DNA from: a virus
Direction: 5' to 3' (one strand)
IMG/VR virus record: IMGVR_UViG_3300038701_000498
Coordinates: 1 to 45,191 of that record
Length of the DNA: 45,191 nucleotides
Part shown: positions 1 through 7,869 of the stretch, piece after piece
Position numbering within the stretch: the stretch's first letter is position 1
How the letters are laid out: each line of letters begins with the position of its first letter
Notes under the pieces: model-generated
Told to the model about the DNA's origin: nothing
The model's database searches: none
What the model saw: only the letters and a program-made list of their open reading frames with translations
Made by a program: the position numbers and the translations under genes

Positions 1-676
1 AGACGACAGGTTCCCGAGGGAGGTTGGGCCCCTGCACGGGTCCGGGCCGGCTGGGCGCGCGGAACTCAGGCGCTTCGAAAATGTCTGGCACGTCCGAGAG
101 CATCGGGAACGGCCGATCGCCGCGGCGCTGTGTTTCTGCGAGCTCTTCGGTAGCAGTCATCGGTCCGGGACCGACCTCGACGTCGCTCACGCGCGGTGCC
201 ACATCACCGATGCTCGGTTCTTCCTCGCGCCCGGCGCGCAGGATGCGCTGCCGGTTCACGTCCGTCTGCACTCGAGCTTCCTCCAGCGCGCGCTGGAGCT
301 CCGTCAGATCACGCAACCGAGAAGTGTACGGGCCCTCAACCTCGCCGCCCTCCTGCATGCGCTCCACCGGGGCGCCCTGCGGCGCCATAGCAGCGATGCC
401 CGAGTTCTCGGTCATGTCGGTCTGGGGAGCCATGGCGCGGGCCATACCGGCGAGACCCGCCTGCGGGACGCCCGCAGCGGCGACAGCATCCTCGGCAACC
501 GTGGTGGGCTCCGGTCCGGCCATACCGTCCGCCGCCTGCTCCATACGCGTGCGGCGCTGCAGCTCCGACAAGATCAGATACTGCGGTACGGCACCGGTCG
601 GCATCTTCATCTCTTGGACCAGCTGGTCCTTGGAGAAGTCCTTCAGCTGCTCGCTGAGCTTGAACAGGTTCGTCAT
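1..676 (-). CDS. Large virion (ejection-type) protein, N-terminal part, cut by window edge
   Basis: The frame opens at the ATG at 674-676 and runs off the left edge, so 225 codons are visible without a stop. The ATG overlaps the stop of the preceding gene by 4 nt (ATGA). The N-terminus is helical and amphipathic (LFKLSEQLKDFSKDQL, then VPQYLILSELQRRTRM), followed by Ala/Gly/Met/Pro-rich sequence and a Glu/Arg-rich helix near residues 115-150. Similar N-termini occur on large internal or ejected virion proteins of marine short-tailed phages, some carrying a lytic transglycosylase further on. That domain is not visible here, so the role is inferred from position and N-terminal style. Confidence 0.75.
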   Translation of the reverse strand, partial: MTNLFKLSEQLKDFSKDQLVQEMKMPTGAVPQYLILSELQRRTRMEQAADGMAGPEPTTVAEDAVAAAGVPQAGLAGMARAMAPQTDMTENSGIAAMAPQGAPVERMQEGGEVEGPYTSRLRDLTELQRALEEARVQTDVNRQRILRAGREEEPSIGDVAPRVSDVEVGPGPMTATEELAETQRRGDRPFPMLSDVPDIFEAPEFRAPSRPGPVQGPNLPREPVV

Positions 677-1656
677 GCCGAGAGCCCCCGATAGAGACCG
701 ATCGCCCCAAGCCCGGCACCGAGCGCCTGCTGCAGCGGATTATACGGCTGGTAGCCGATCTGCGTGACCGTCGGCTCGACCGGCACGCCCCGGAGGATCG
801 ACGAGTATAGCTGGAGCTGCTGCTCCGGATAGGCCTGCTGCCGCAGGAAGTCTTCGTAGCCGATGTCGAGCTGCCGCTGGCGAAACGCCTCGTCCTGCTG
901 ACCCACAGCCTCGAGCAGCTGTGCGTTCTGGATGTCCGCGGCGCGGCCCATCTCGCCGAAGCCCGCCATCTGGGCGGCCTGCTCGGCGCTGAACCCGAGA
1001 GCCTGCAGCTGCTGAGCTCGGGCAGCCATGTCCTGCTGCGCCTGCGCCTGCTGAGTGCCGAACTGCGCCGCGCGGTCCGCTTGGAAGCCCTGCTGCGCCT
1101 GCTGGTATGCCTGCTGCATACCGCTCGCCTCGATGTTGGCCATGCGGTTGAGCAGATCCCGCTCAGCCAAGCCTTCCTGCACCGCCTGCCGGCTGCCGCC
1201 GAAGGCCCCCGCCTTCACCGCCTGTGCCGCGCGAGCACCGCCCTGCTCGTTGAACTGCCTCCGCGCCTGTTCCTTCTGCACGTCGAGGACGTTGCGGATG
1301 TAGGGGGACATGTAGGACTCGGCCTCGCCCGGGTCCGTGAACTGCCGCGTGCGGCCGAAGTCATACGGTTGCGCCTGCCCAGCGATCTGCTGCCCTTGCG
1401 CGATGTTGCCCGAGGCTACACCCATGGCTTGGGGCAGTCCGGCGATGCCGCTGCCGGCGATCTCCCGTGTCAGCTGCTGGGCCCCGAGAATATCCCCGCT
1501 GCGCCCGGCGATGCGAGCGCCCCCGTAGGGCGTGTAGCCCGTGAGCGACTGCCCCTCGGCACGCTGCAAGAGCCGCGTGAAATACGGCTCGGCGTAGTCC
1601 GGCAGGCTCGTCTGCTCGACTGTGGTTTCGGTAGGTGCGCTGCTGCCTTTACCCAT
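673..1656 (-). CDS. Internal virion/ejection-type protein, Gln/Ala-rich
   Basis: This 327-residue protein begins with MGKGSSAP and a short conserved segment (LPDYAEPYFTRLLQRAE). Residues 110-260 are a long Gln/Ala/Arg-rich helical region, probably coiled coil, and the C-terminus is a Gly-rich hydrophobic tail (LGAGLGAIGLYRG). It overlaps its upstream neighbour by 8 nt and its downstream neighbour by 4 nt, so it belongs to the late operon. Proteins of this design sit beside the nozzle gene in marine short-tailed phages and are thought to be injected with the DNA. No enzymatic motif is visible; the function is inferred from position and composition. Confidence 0.8.
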   Translation of the reverse strand: MGKGSSAPTETTVEQTSLPDYAEPYFTRLLQRAEGQSLTGYTPYGGARIAGRSGDILGAQQLTREIAGSGIAGLPQAMGVASGNIAQGQQIAGQAQPYDFGRTRQFTDPGEAESYMSPYIRNVLDVQKEQARRQFNEQGGARAAQAVKAGAFGGSRQAVQEGLAERDLLNRMANIEASGMQQAYQQAQQGFQADRAAQFGTQQAQAQQDMAARAQQLQALGFSAEQAAQMAGFGEMGRAADIQNAQLLEAVGQQDEAFRQRQLDIGYEDFLRQQAYPEQQLQLYSSILRGVPVEPTVTQIGYQPYNPLQQALGAGLGAIGLYRGLSA

Positions 1657-2089
1657 CGCTCAAATCCATCTTGTATGCGATATAGTCGGGTTTCCACCCG
1701 TAGGTGCGGAGCCAGCGCTCCCAAGCCCTACGTCCGTAGCCTTGGAGTTCCGTGCAGCCGTGGTCTTTACCATAACGCGAAAAGGTCTGCTGGGCCAGAG
1801 GAAGCCACTCCCGCATCCGAGAGCCACCCATCCAGTCGATGGCCAGAGACCGGCACTGCGGGTAGGCGACGATCCGCGTCGTCATTGCGGCGATCGGCGT
1901 CTCTCCGTCCATCACAACCCAAAGGCCCATATCCCTGCGCAGCAGGGAGGCCAGAATACCGATCGTGGTATAGCGGCCGCCGGAGGCATCTATCGCCTTC
2001 TGGAGCATGGGCTCGACGTCAGACCACACAAGCTGGATCGCCTCGACGGGCACGGCGCTCATCTGCAGTGTGGTGACGGAGTCCTTCAT
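1649..2089 (-). CDS. GNAT-like internal virion protein
   Basis: The 146-residue product looks like a GNAT-fold protein. It has a central beta segment (LWVVMDGETPIAAMTTRIV), a helix, and a late WERWLRTYGWKPDYIAYKMDL stretch that fits the final strands of an acetyltransferase fold. In T7-like phages the internal virion protein gp13 and its relatives share this acetyltransferase-like fold and sit next to the ejection proteins, as here. The acetyl-CoA loop (Q/RxxGxG/A) is not clear, so catalytic activity is uncertain. Its start overlaps the preceding gene by 4 nt. Confidence 0.7.
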   Translation of the reverse strand: MKDSVTTLQMSAVPVEAIQLVWSDVEPMLQKAIDASGGRYTTIGILASLLRRDMGLWVVMDGETPIAAMTTRIVAYPQCRSLAIDWMGGSRMREWLPLAQQTFSRYGKDHGCTELQGYGRRAWERWLRTYGWKPDYIAYKMDLSDG

Positions 2090-3264
2090 GCGGGCAACAG
2101 GCCTCCGACGGCCACCTGTGCGGGCTGCTCGGTTTTCCCGGTCCGAGCCTCTCGCACCCTCGACATCATCCGCTCGAGCTCGGCGGCGCCAGCGTCGCTG
2201 GAGCCGTTACCGAGACCGCTGACCACGTCAGCCGGGACGATGAACTCCCCATCGCTCAGCAGCACATCTTGGCTGCCGTCATCCATCTGGGCCGGCACAA
2301 GGTCATCCATGCCGTCGCCCGGGCCGCGGATCTGACCCTCCATGTCGCCGCCGCGCGGGTTGCGCCCTTGGCGCACATCATCGACCAGACGACGCAGCGC
2401 GTCTTCCCCGAAGGTTTGGAGGAACTGACCCAGCACGACCGCGGCCTGTTGCTCCGGCAGCTCGCCGCGCACAGCGCGGATCGCCTCGCGGACGACGTCC
2501 TTGTCGTTCATCTGGGGCGCAGCGGGTGCCATACCGGGCATCCCGCCCATGTCGGCGATACCGCCAGCCTGCATGCGCACCGCGGTGTTCATGCCCGTGG
2601 GGCGGTAGACCATGCCGCCTTGGGCGTAGGTCGACGGCACCGGGTAGGGGTTGAAGTAGGTGAACTCCGGGTCGAGGCCCGGGCGGAACCCCGCCGGCGG
2701 GGTGTACATCTGACGGTCCGCAGGGTCAGCCTGTGGTCGTTCCACCTTGTTGGCGTTCGGGTCCTCCATGGGCGGCAGCGCCGAGGCACCAGCGAGCGCC
2801 GTACCCAGACCCGCCCCGGTCAGCGTGCCTTGCTGCAGACCTGACACGAGCCCCTGAGACAGAGGCGTTCCCGCGGGCATCGGGGTGCCGGCCGTCAGAC
2901 CCGGCTGCATGTTCTGGAAGAGACTCCCCATAATCCCCGGCTGGGCCGCGGCTTGCCCCGCGCCCGCCGCTGCGCTCTGCATGGCCGCTTTTGCGGCCAA
3001 CTCCTTCGCCGCGGCTCCGCCTGCTCCACCCGTAGCTGCGGCTGCAGCGCCTGCTCCGCCCATCTGCTGCGCCAGAGCGCCGCCGATGCCGCCCATGAGG
3101 CCCGCGGTCAGGCCGGTCTTGATACCCTCGCCGATGTCGCCCGTCTGAATGGCCTGCCCGATGCCCGCACCGAGGGAGCCCGCGATGAGGGGGCTAAGCG
3201 TACCGAGCACACCCGCACCAGCCGCGGCCGAGCCAAGAACGCTGAGAAGGAAAGGAAGAGCCAT
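2086..3264 (-). CDS. Virion protein with hydrophobic N-terminus and conserved acidic C-terminal domain
   Basis: The start is the ATG at 3262-3264, preceded at a suitable distance by GGAG; a GTG six bases upstream is less likely. The product has 392 residues. Residues 1-110 are almost entirely Gly/Ala/hydrophobic, which suits membrane insertion during DNA ejection. A Pro/Gly/Met-rich middle follows. The C-terminal part contains the motif DVLLSDGEFIVPADVVSGLG, seen in many ejection-type proteins of marine and alphaproteobacterial phages. Position between the fibre and GNAT-like genes supports a role as an internal or ejected virion protein. The exact function is unknown. Confidence 0.75.
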   Translation of the reverse strand: MALPFLLSVLGSAAAGAGVLGTLSPLIAGSLGAGIGQAIQTGDIGEGIKTGLTAGLMGGIGGALAQQMGGAGAAAAATGGAGGAAAKELAAKAAMQSAAAGAGQAAAQPGIMGSLFQNMQPGLTAGTPMPAGTPLSQGLVSGLQQGTLTGAGLGTALAGASALPPMEDPNANKVERPQADPADRQMYTPPAGFRPGLDPEFTYFNPYPVPSTYAQGGMVYRPTGMNTAVRMQAGGIADMGGMPGMAPAAPQMNDKDVVREAIRAVRGELPEQQAAVVLGQFLQTFGEDALRRLVDDVRQGRNPRGGDMEGQIRGPGDGMDDLVPAQMDDGSQDVLLSDGEFIVPADVVSGLGNGSSDAGAAELERMMSRVREARTGKTEQPAQVAVGGLLPA

Positions 3265-3290
3265 TGGCACACTCCGCGATGTTTCACTGG

Positions 3291-3319
3291 ACTATATCAT
3301 GCAGCATTGGTGTTGTAAC
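3291..3319 (-). promoter_or_regulatory. Candidate sigma70-type promoter in a late-operon gap
   Basis: One of the few intergenic gaps in the late operon (3265-3323) holds, on the minus strand, GTTACA (3314-3319), a 17-base spacer and TATAGT (3291-3296). The -10 matches the consensus at 5 of 6 positions and the -35 at 4 of 6. It would drive the ejection-type genes from 3264 leftward. This is a pattern match only. Confidence 0.35.
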
Positions 3320-3323
3320 CCCA

Positions 3324-4418
3324 TCAGAGCTGCAGCTGTGAGACGTTTACTAGGACCGACGGCGCATCGGGCGCAAAACCTAGGCTAGTGATCGCGCTCA
3401 AGGACACGTCCGTGCTGTCGGCCGCCCAGTAGAGTTCGACATACTGCGACGCCTCCAGCGAGATCGTGTAGTTCAGCGCAATAGGGCTCCTGCCGCTGTT
3501 CAGGGTGACCGTAATCGCCCGCGTGGTGTCGTCTACATCCGCGCCGTCTTGGCGCAGCCAGAAATAGATAGTCTTGGCGCTGGAGCTGCTAGAGGTGAGC
3601 TGCAGGGATACGTCGATGTTGTAGAACCCCGCCTGCGCCGCAGTGAGCCGCGATCCGCTCGACAGGGAGATGCCGTTAGACGACAGTGTGTTGCTCAATG
3701 TGACGGCCGTGGCCGTGTTGATCGCCGACAGCGTCTGGGTGCTGGTCGAGTCAAACGACCCATAGTCGAGTCCCATCGGAATCGTCGGCCGCACGAGAAT
3801 CTCGCCGGCCGTGGCGTCCACGGTAAGTACGGCGGCCACCACGATCACGACGTTCGGCGCCGTCGGCCGCACGTTCGTCAAGCCGCCTGCCGTTGTCGGC
3901 GAAGCGTACAGGATATCCCCGATGCTCCACGTCTCCGCGCCGGGGCCGGTTGTATCGAGACCACGCACCTTGCCGTAGGTTGTCACCATGCCGGTGTCGC
4001 CGTCGGCCATATCAAACGTCGCCACGCCGACAAAATACAGCTCCGGGAACGAGCCGTCGGCGATGTACGGCGCGACCTTGATCTCGCCGTTGACGCCCGC
4101 AAAGCCCACAACCGTCCCGTTGGGGATAGCACTGCCCGTGTCGTTCGTCGCGCGCATGTACTGCTCGATGCCGAGCTGCTGAACCACGCCGTTTAGGTGC
4201 GACAGGTCCAGCGTGTCCTCCGCACTGTTGTAGGTCAGAACGCCCGTCGCCGTCGCGTCGCCGGTCGGCGTGAGCGTAAGAGACGTCGCACGCCATGGGC
4301 CGGGCGTGTTCATCTGCTGGGCGTAGTTTGCGAAGGCCCGCGTCACCTCGGCCAGATACTGCGGGTTGTAGTCCAGCGGTGGGATCGGGAAGTATGGGAT
4401 AGGGACGCTGCGAGACAT
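3324..4418 (-). CDS. Tail fibre/appendage protein with C1q/TNF-like C-terminus
   Basis: This 364-residue protein follows the nozzle gene with a 1-nt TGATG overlap. The N-terminus (SRSVPIPYFPIPPLDYNPQY) is short and proline-rich and probably docks on the tail. Residues 60-215 form a beta-rich domain with Gly/Thr repeats. The last 130 residues (from about SRLTAAQAGFYNIDVSLQL) alternate strands like C1q/TNF-type trimeric heads of receptor-binding proteins. No catalytic motif is evident. The call rests on beta-rich composition, position and resemblance to marine phage fibres. The receptor is unknown. Confidence 0.65.
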   Translation of the reverse strand: MSRSVPIPYFPIPPLDYNPQYLAEVTRAFANYAQQMNTPGPWRATSLTLTPTGDATATGVLTYNSAEDTLDLSHLNGVVQQLGIEQYMRATNDTGSAIPNGTVVGFAGVNGEIKVAPYIADGSFPELYFVGVATFDMADGDTGMVTTYGKVRGLDTTGPGAETWSIGDILYASPTTAGGLTNVRPTAPNVVIVVAAVLTVDATAGEILVRPTIPMGLDYGSFDSTSTQTLSAINTATAVTLSNTLSSNGISLSSGSRLTAAQAGFYNIDVSLQLTSSSSSAKTIYFWLRQDGADVDDTTRAITVTLNSGRSPIALNYTISLEASQYVELYWAADSTDVSLSAITSLGFAPDAPSVLVNVSQLQL

Positions 4419-6280
4419 CAGCGGGTACCGTCAGTTCGCACGTTCAAGCGCGGCGTGCCCAGCCGCCACGCGGTGTTGCGCTCATTGGACTCGATCCTGA
4501 TCGACATGGACCGGCCGCGCAGTCGGATGTCGATGTCGCGGGTGAACTTCTCCACGGGCACGGTCGCTGAGCGCGTGACCGGATTGTCCTCTTCCTTGGC
4601 GAGATAGCCGTCGCCCGGCCAGTTTCTGGCCTTGAGCGTCATGGTCACCGACGGCGTGCCCGTCGAGCTCCGGAACGTGATATCCGGGATGAGCTGGCTG
4701 GCGAACATGTAGCGGTCGCCCTCGCCCATATCGACAGGGCTGGACTCGATGTAGGCATGGATCGCGCTGGACGGGTTGGTGCTCCCGTCGTTGATCCCGC
4801 TCTCGTGGTAGTAGAGGTAGCCGTCCGGTGCCGCACCGATGCTGTAGCCGAAGATGCCGCGCTGCTGCCATGCGGTGCGCGCGAGAGTGCCGTAATACCA
4901 GATGTTCTGGGCGTAGTTGTAGACGACATAGCTGTCGTTTTCGGAGCCGTCGACGGACTGGTAGAACCACCAGACCTCGGAATGCTCGCTGTTGTGCGCC
5001 GCGGTGATCTTCTGTGCTTGTGCGATGTCCAGACGGCTGAACACGTATTCCCGGACAGAGCAGGGTATCTTCTGCACCCGGCCGTCATAGAGGTAAAAGT
5101 CGCCCTCACCCATCCAAAACACGGAGTCGTTCACGGCGACGGCGGCCTGCGGCCCGGCGATCGTGATGTTCACCGACAACTCAGTCAGACCGAACGTGAA
5201 CGGAGCCCCGATATACTGCATCGCGTGCAAGGATACGTCTGTGAACACGAGCACCTGCTGGCGGGTTTTGACCGCCGTGACGATACCGCTCCCCGAACTG
5301 ATCCGCAGGCTGCCGGCGGTGTTGTCGGCCCGGGTCTCCCAGTCCGTGATGTCTTCCTGCGCCGAGAAGCGGATGAGCAGGGGGTCTTGCGTGCCGATAC
5401 TGAACTCATCGTCGCAGCCGAAGGCGAGCGCGTGGCGGTCTCGGTCCGACGTCATGACGACACGCGCCACCGTGGGGGCCTTGTTGGCCCCGGAGAGATC
5501 CTCGAGCGCCCCGCCGCGCACTGCAGTGCCGGTTGTCGCATCCCAGTAGAATACCGCCCCGTTGCGTACGCAGAAGAACAAGTCCTCGCCGTAGTTGTCG
5601 GCCGACCAGAGCCGGAGCTGCGCTCCGGGGATCGACGTGTCCGCGGCAGACCCCCAGCCTCCCGCGCTCCAAGGGTCCGCGCCCCAGCCGTCTCCGAAGG
5701 CTGCGCTCTCAAGGCCGGTGTTGATCTGGTACTCGCCGACGACCGCGCCGCCTCCGTTACCAGTGTCAGAGGCGTTGGCCGCCACATCGAGCTCGATCTC
5801 GTAGCTGTCGGCGTTCACGATGCGCGTAATCTGGTGCTCGGCGTTGAGCACCGTGGCCGTGACCGTGCCACCCAGACTGACCGCACCACTGAAGGTCACA
5901 AAGTCATTTAGCAGGGCCCCATGCCCTGTGTCAGATACCGTGAGAGTTGTCGACCCGTCGGTCGCACTGAAGGTCACGTCGCCGGCGGCGGTCGTGGCGC
6001 GGATGGGTGTGATATCGAAGAGCGCAGTGCCTCGCACGAGGTAATGCTTGAGGTCGGTGCCCACCGAGACATAGCTCTCGTTTGCCAACGTGTTCCACGT
6101 ATGCAGATTTCGGCAGGTGCCGAGAAACGTGGACGCGGTAAACCGCTCCCAACCACCGATGGTTTCGGGGAAGCCTGAGCGGAAGCGGATCTTGTCACAG
6201 TCCTGCCAGCCGCCCTCGTTGGTGTGCGAGGTCGTCTCCCGGTTAATGCCCGGACGGAACTGCAGCTTGGTCAGAGCCAT
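4418..6280 (-). CDS. Tail nozzle/hub protein (P22 gp10-like)
   Basis: The ATG at 6278-6280 is chosen because AGAGAGG lies 8 nt upstream; the upstream GTG has no better site. The 620-residue product starts with LTKLQFRPGINRETT and then has W- and G-rich segments (GGWQDCDKIRFRSG, ETIGGWERF). These are characteristic of the phage stabilisation/nozzle family that closes the tail of P22-like and related short-tailed phages. The rest is beta-propeller-like, with recurring aromatic strands (VFWMGEGDFYLYDGR, IWYYGTLARTAW). The neighbouring connectors and ejection proteins fit a short tail. Good family-level confidence. Confidence 0.82.
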   Translation of the reverse strand: MALTKLQFRPGINRETTSHTNEGGWQDCDKIRFRSGFPETIGGWERFTASTFLGTCRNLHTWNTLANESYVSVGTDLKHYLVRGTALFDITPIRATTAAGDVTFSATDGSTTLTVSDTGHGALLNDFVTFSGAVSLGGTVTATVLNAEHQITRIVNADSYEIELDVAANASDTGNGGGAVVGEYQINTGLESAAFGDGWGADPWSAGGWGSAADTSIPGAQLRLWSADNYGEDLFFCVRNGAVFYWDATTGTAVRGGALEDLSGANKAPTVARVVMTSDRDRHALAFGCDDEFSIGTQDPLLIRFSAQEDITDWETRADNTAGSLRISSGSGIVTAVKTRQQVLVFTDVSLHAMQYIGAPFTFGLTELSVNITIAGPQAAVAVNDSVFWMGEGDFYLYDGRVQKIPCSVREYVFSRLDIAQAQKITAAHNSEHSEVWWFYQSVDGSENDSYVVYNYAQNIWYYGTLARTAWQQRGIFGYSIGAAPDGYLYYHESGINDGSTNPSSAIHAYIESSPVDMGEGDRYMFASQLIPDITFRSSTGTPSVTMTLKARNWPGDGYLAKEEDNPVTRSATVPVEKFTRDIDIRLRGRSMSIRIESNERNTAWRLGTPRLNVRTDGTR

Positions 6281-6533
6281 CGGTGGCACCTCTCTTCACC
6301 CGGGCGGCGGTCTCCAGCAGCTCAGCCGCGCGCCGCACGTCTGCGTGGAACCATACCTCGCAATGCCGCTCTTCGCCACGCAAAACCCAGAACACCCAGT
6401 CGATGAACCGCTCAGCCCGCCGCCAGCCGTCCATATGAACCCGCGCGGAGAAGGTCATGTCCGCCACGCCCCCGCAGACCACGTTGATGAGACGTGACCC
6501 GACCGAGAAGAGTTCGTGGAGGGGGTGGGGCAT
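6243..6533 (-). CDS. Small conserved phage protein
   Basis: This 96-residue protein starts MPHPLHELFSVGSRLINVV and continues with GGVADMTFSARVH and an aromatic, charged helix (FIDWVFWVLRG). The same kind of protein occurs in other alphaproteobacterial phages and prophages near tail genes, but its job is unknown. It overlaps the nozzle gene start by 38 nt. No strong Shine-Dalgarno precedes ATG 6533. An internal ATG at 6458 is possible, but the longer start keeps the characteristic MPHPLHEL segment. Confidence 0.6.
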   Translation of the reverse strand: MPHPLHELFSVGSRLINVVCGGVADMTFSARVHMDGWRRAERFIDWVFWVLRGEERHCEVWFHADVRRAAELLETAARVKRGATDGSDQAAVPSGH

Positions 6534-6560
6534 GGGGCGATTAAGTCTCTGGCAGTCCGT

Positions 6561-6779
6561 CTACGGCGCGTCGCCGGGCGGGGCTTCAAGCCCCATGAAA
6601 CGAAAAAACTCAGCGACATCGCTACGATCCTTCGCGGCTTGAAGTAGGGCCGTGTGGTCCACGCCGTTTTTCACGAAGTCCCGGAAGTCGATACCGTAGT
6701 CATCGCAAAGATCTCGGGTGCACTTCACGCTATGCTTCTCGATCCCGTGTTGGCGGAGATGGTCAGGTGTTATCAGCAT
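6561..6779 (-). CDS. Small hypothetical protein
   Basis: The 72-residue product is mostly helical and charged (DLCDDYGIDFRDFVKNGVDH). The start is supported by AAGGAG 6 nt upstream, and it overlaps the end of the preceding gene by 17 nt. A short two-helix protein directly after a fibre-assembly-like gene could be part of the same appendage-assembly unit. There is no recognisable motif and no family assignment. Confidence 0.6.
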   Translation of the reverse strand: MLITPDHLRQHGIEKHSVKCTRDLCDDYGIDFRDFVKNGVDHTALLQAAKDRSDVAEFFRFMGLEAPPGDAP

Positions 6780-7224
6780 ACCAGCTCCTTACAAGATCTC
6801 GGGCTGCCAGCCACTCCTCTCGGGTGGCCTCCCCCGCTTGAAATTTCATGAAAATCGGGTCAGCTAACTCACGCATATCGCGCTGCATCGCTTCCTTCCG
6901 TTCACGTTCTCGTCTCCGATGGACGGCCAGCTTCTGTTCTGCGGTCATCTCTACAGCGGTTCGGCGCTTCGTCCACTTACCATTCACATCTTTGCTGATA
7001 AACCAATCACCATGTATTTGGGTGTCGGTGTCGATTGGGTCTTTTACAACCTCGCATGGGAAAACATTGAATGCGGACAAGCGCTCATTGCGAAGGCTCT
7101 CGTCTTGTATTGACGCAAAATCCGGCGGGCTGACGTTTGCGGCCATTAGCTTTTTTGAAAGCTCTCGCAGCGAGATTGTGGTTGGTTCCCCGCTTTCATG
7201 GATGTATACGTATTCTTTGCTCAT
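6763..7224 (-). CDS. Tail-fibre assembly chaperone-like protein
   Basis: The start is ATG 7222-7224, preceded by GGAGG with 5 nt spacing. The 153-residue product has a beta-rich N-terminal half and a strongly charged helical C-terminal half (KLAVHRRRERERKEAMQRDM) that ends in FMKFQAGEATREEWLAA. That ending resembles phage tail-fibre assembly chaperones, whose C-terminus often reads like a fibre-binding helix with a TREEW-type segment. The gene sits immediately after a fibre-type gene, which is where such chaperones are normally encoded. The assignment is inferred. Confidence 0.55.
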   Translation of the reverse strand: MSKEYVYIHESGEPTTISLRELSKKLMAANVSPPDFASIQDESLRNERLSAFNVFPCEVVKDPIDTDTQIHGDWFISKDVNGKWTKRRTAVEMTAEQKLAVHRRRERERKEAMQRDMRELADPIFMKFQAGEATREEWLAARDLVRSWYADNT

Positions 7225-7226
7225 TT

Positions 7227-7868
7227 CTACCTCCAACTTGCCGACGCCATCATGTGATTACCGCCGCTGTTTGAAGTTATCGAATAGGACGCGTTATCTG
7301 CGGAAATAAGCCCCGCCCCGCCAGACGTGCGGTTGGCTAGGTCGTATTCCTCTGTGATGTTTGTCCAAGTGTATGGGGTTGCGGCGATTGACCCAGCGGC
7401 GGAGACAACCACCCCACCTTCTGTGACGGAGAGGGAGTGCGTTAACGGGCTTGAGCCAGCGGACGCATTAGTGTCCTCGGGGGTCGAGCTATCCAAATCG
7501 TAAAGAGAAATGGTAGAGTAGTAACGATTATCCATTTTCCCACCGTAGGTTATATCTAAGGTGGCGCTAGTTCCTGTAGGCACAACTCCGTATAGGAGCC
7601 TAATTGCGGAATTTCCTTGGGTTGTCGTTGGCCCGACAGTTAGAGTCACCCCGCCGAGGGTCGCCGCTGAGATCGTAGACGGAGACCTGCCCGAATCAAC
7701 TTCCACGTCAGCAACAACAACTAACCTGTCTGACGCTGGAGTTCCTATGTCTATGTTGATAGACACACTGTTGCCACCGCCACTACCACTGCCTCCAAAT
7801 TCATAGGATACCACCGCTCTTTTTCCACCCATAATCAGTCCGGGGGTTGGGAAGATCAGCCCTGCCAT
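7227..7868 (-). CDS. Putative receptor-binding/fibre tip protein
   Basis: The start is ATG 7866-7868, just past the TAA of the gene before it, with GGGGCG upstream. The product has 213 residues. After a short N-terminus and a Gly/Ser linker (FGGSGSGGGNSV), the rest is an alternating beta-strand domain rich in Thr, Ser and Gly, resembling carbohydrate-binding lectin-like fibre tips. It is followed by the assembly-chaperone-like gene. Base composition is more AT-rich than its neighbours, a common sign of exchange at host-range genes. Receptor specificity cannot be read from the sequence. Confidence 0.55.
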   Translation of the reverse strand: MAGLIFPTPGLIMGGKRAVVSYEFGGSGSGGGNSVSINIDIGTPASDRLVVVADVEVDSGRSPSTISAATLGGVTLTVGPTTTQGNSAIRLLYGVVPTGTSATLDITYGGKMDNRYYSTISLYDLDSSTPEDTNASAGSSPLTHSLSVTEGGVVVSAAGSIAATPYTWTNITEEYDLANRTSGGAGLISADNASYSITSNSGGNHMMASASWR

Positions 7869-7869
7869 A

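Noticed and set aside
1104-1122. GGTATGC-CTGCT-GCATACC inside the Gln-rich virion gene
   Set aside because: It resembles the palindrome family but lies alone in the late operon, far from a start codon; probably chance within CTG-rich Gln codons.
1081-2076. Plus-strand open frame opposite the Gln-rich virion and GNAT-like genes
   Set aside because: No Shine-Dalgarno or recognisable motif, Arg/Ala/Pro-rich shadow composition, and the minus-strand genes overlap neatly as an operon.
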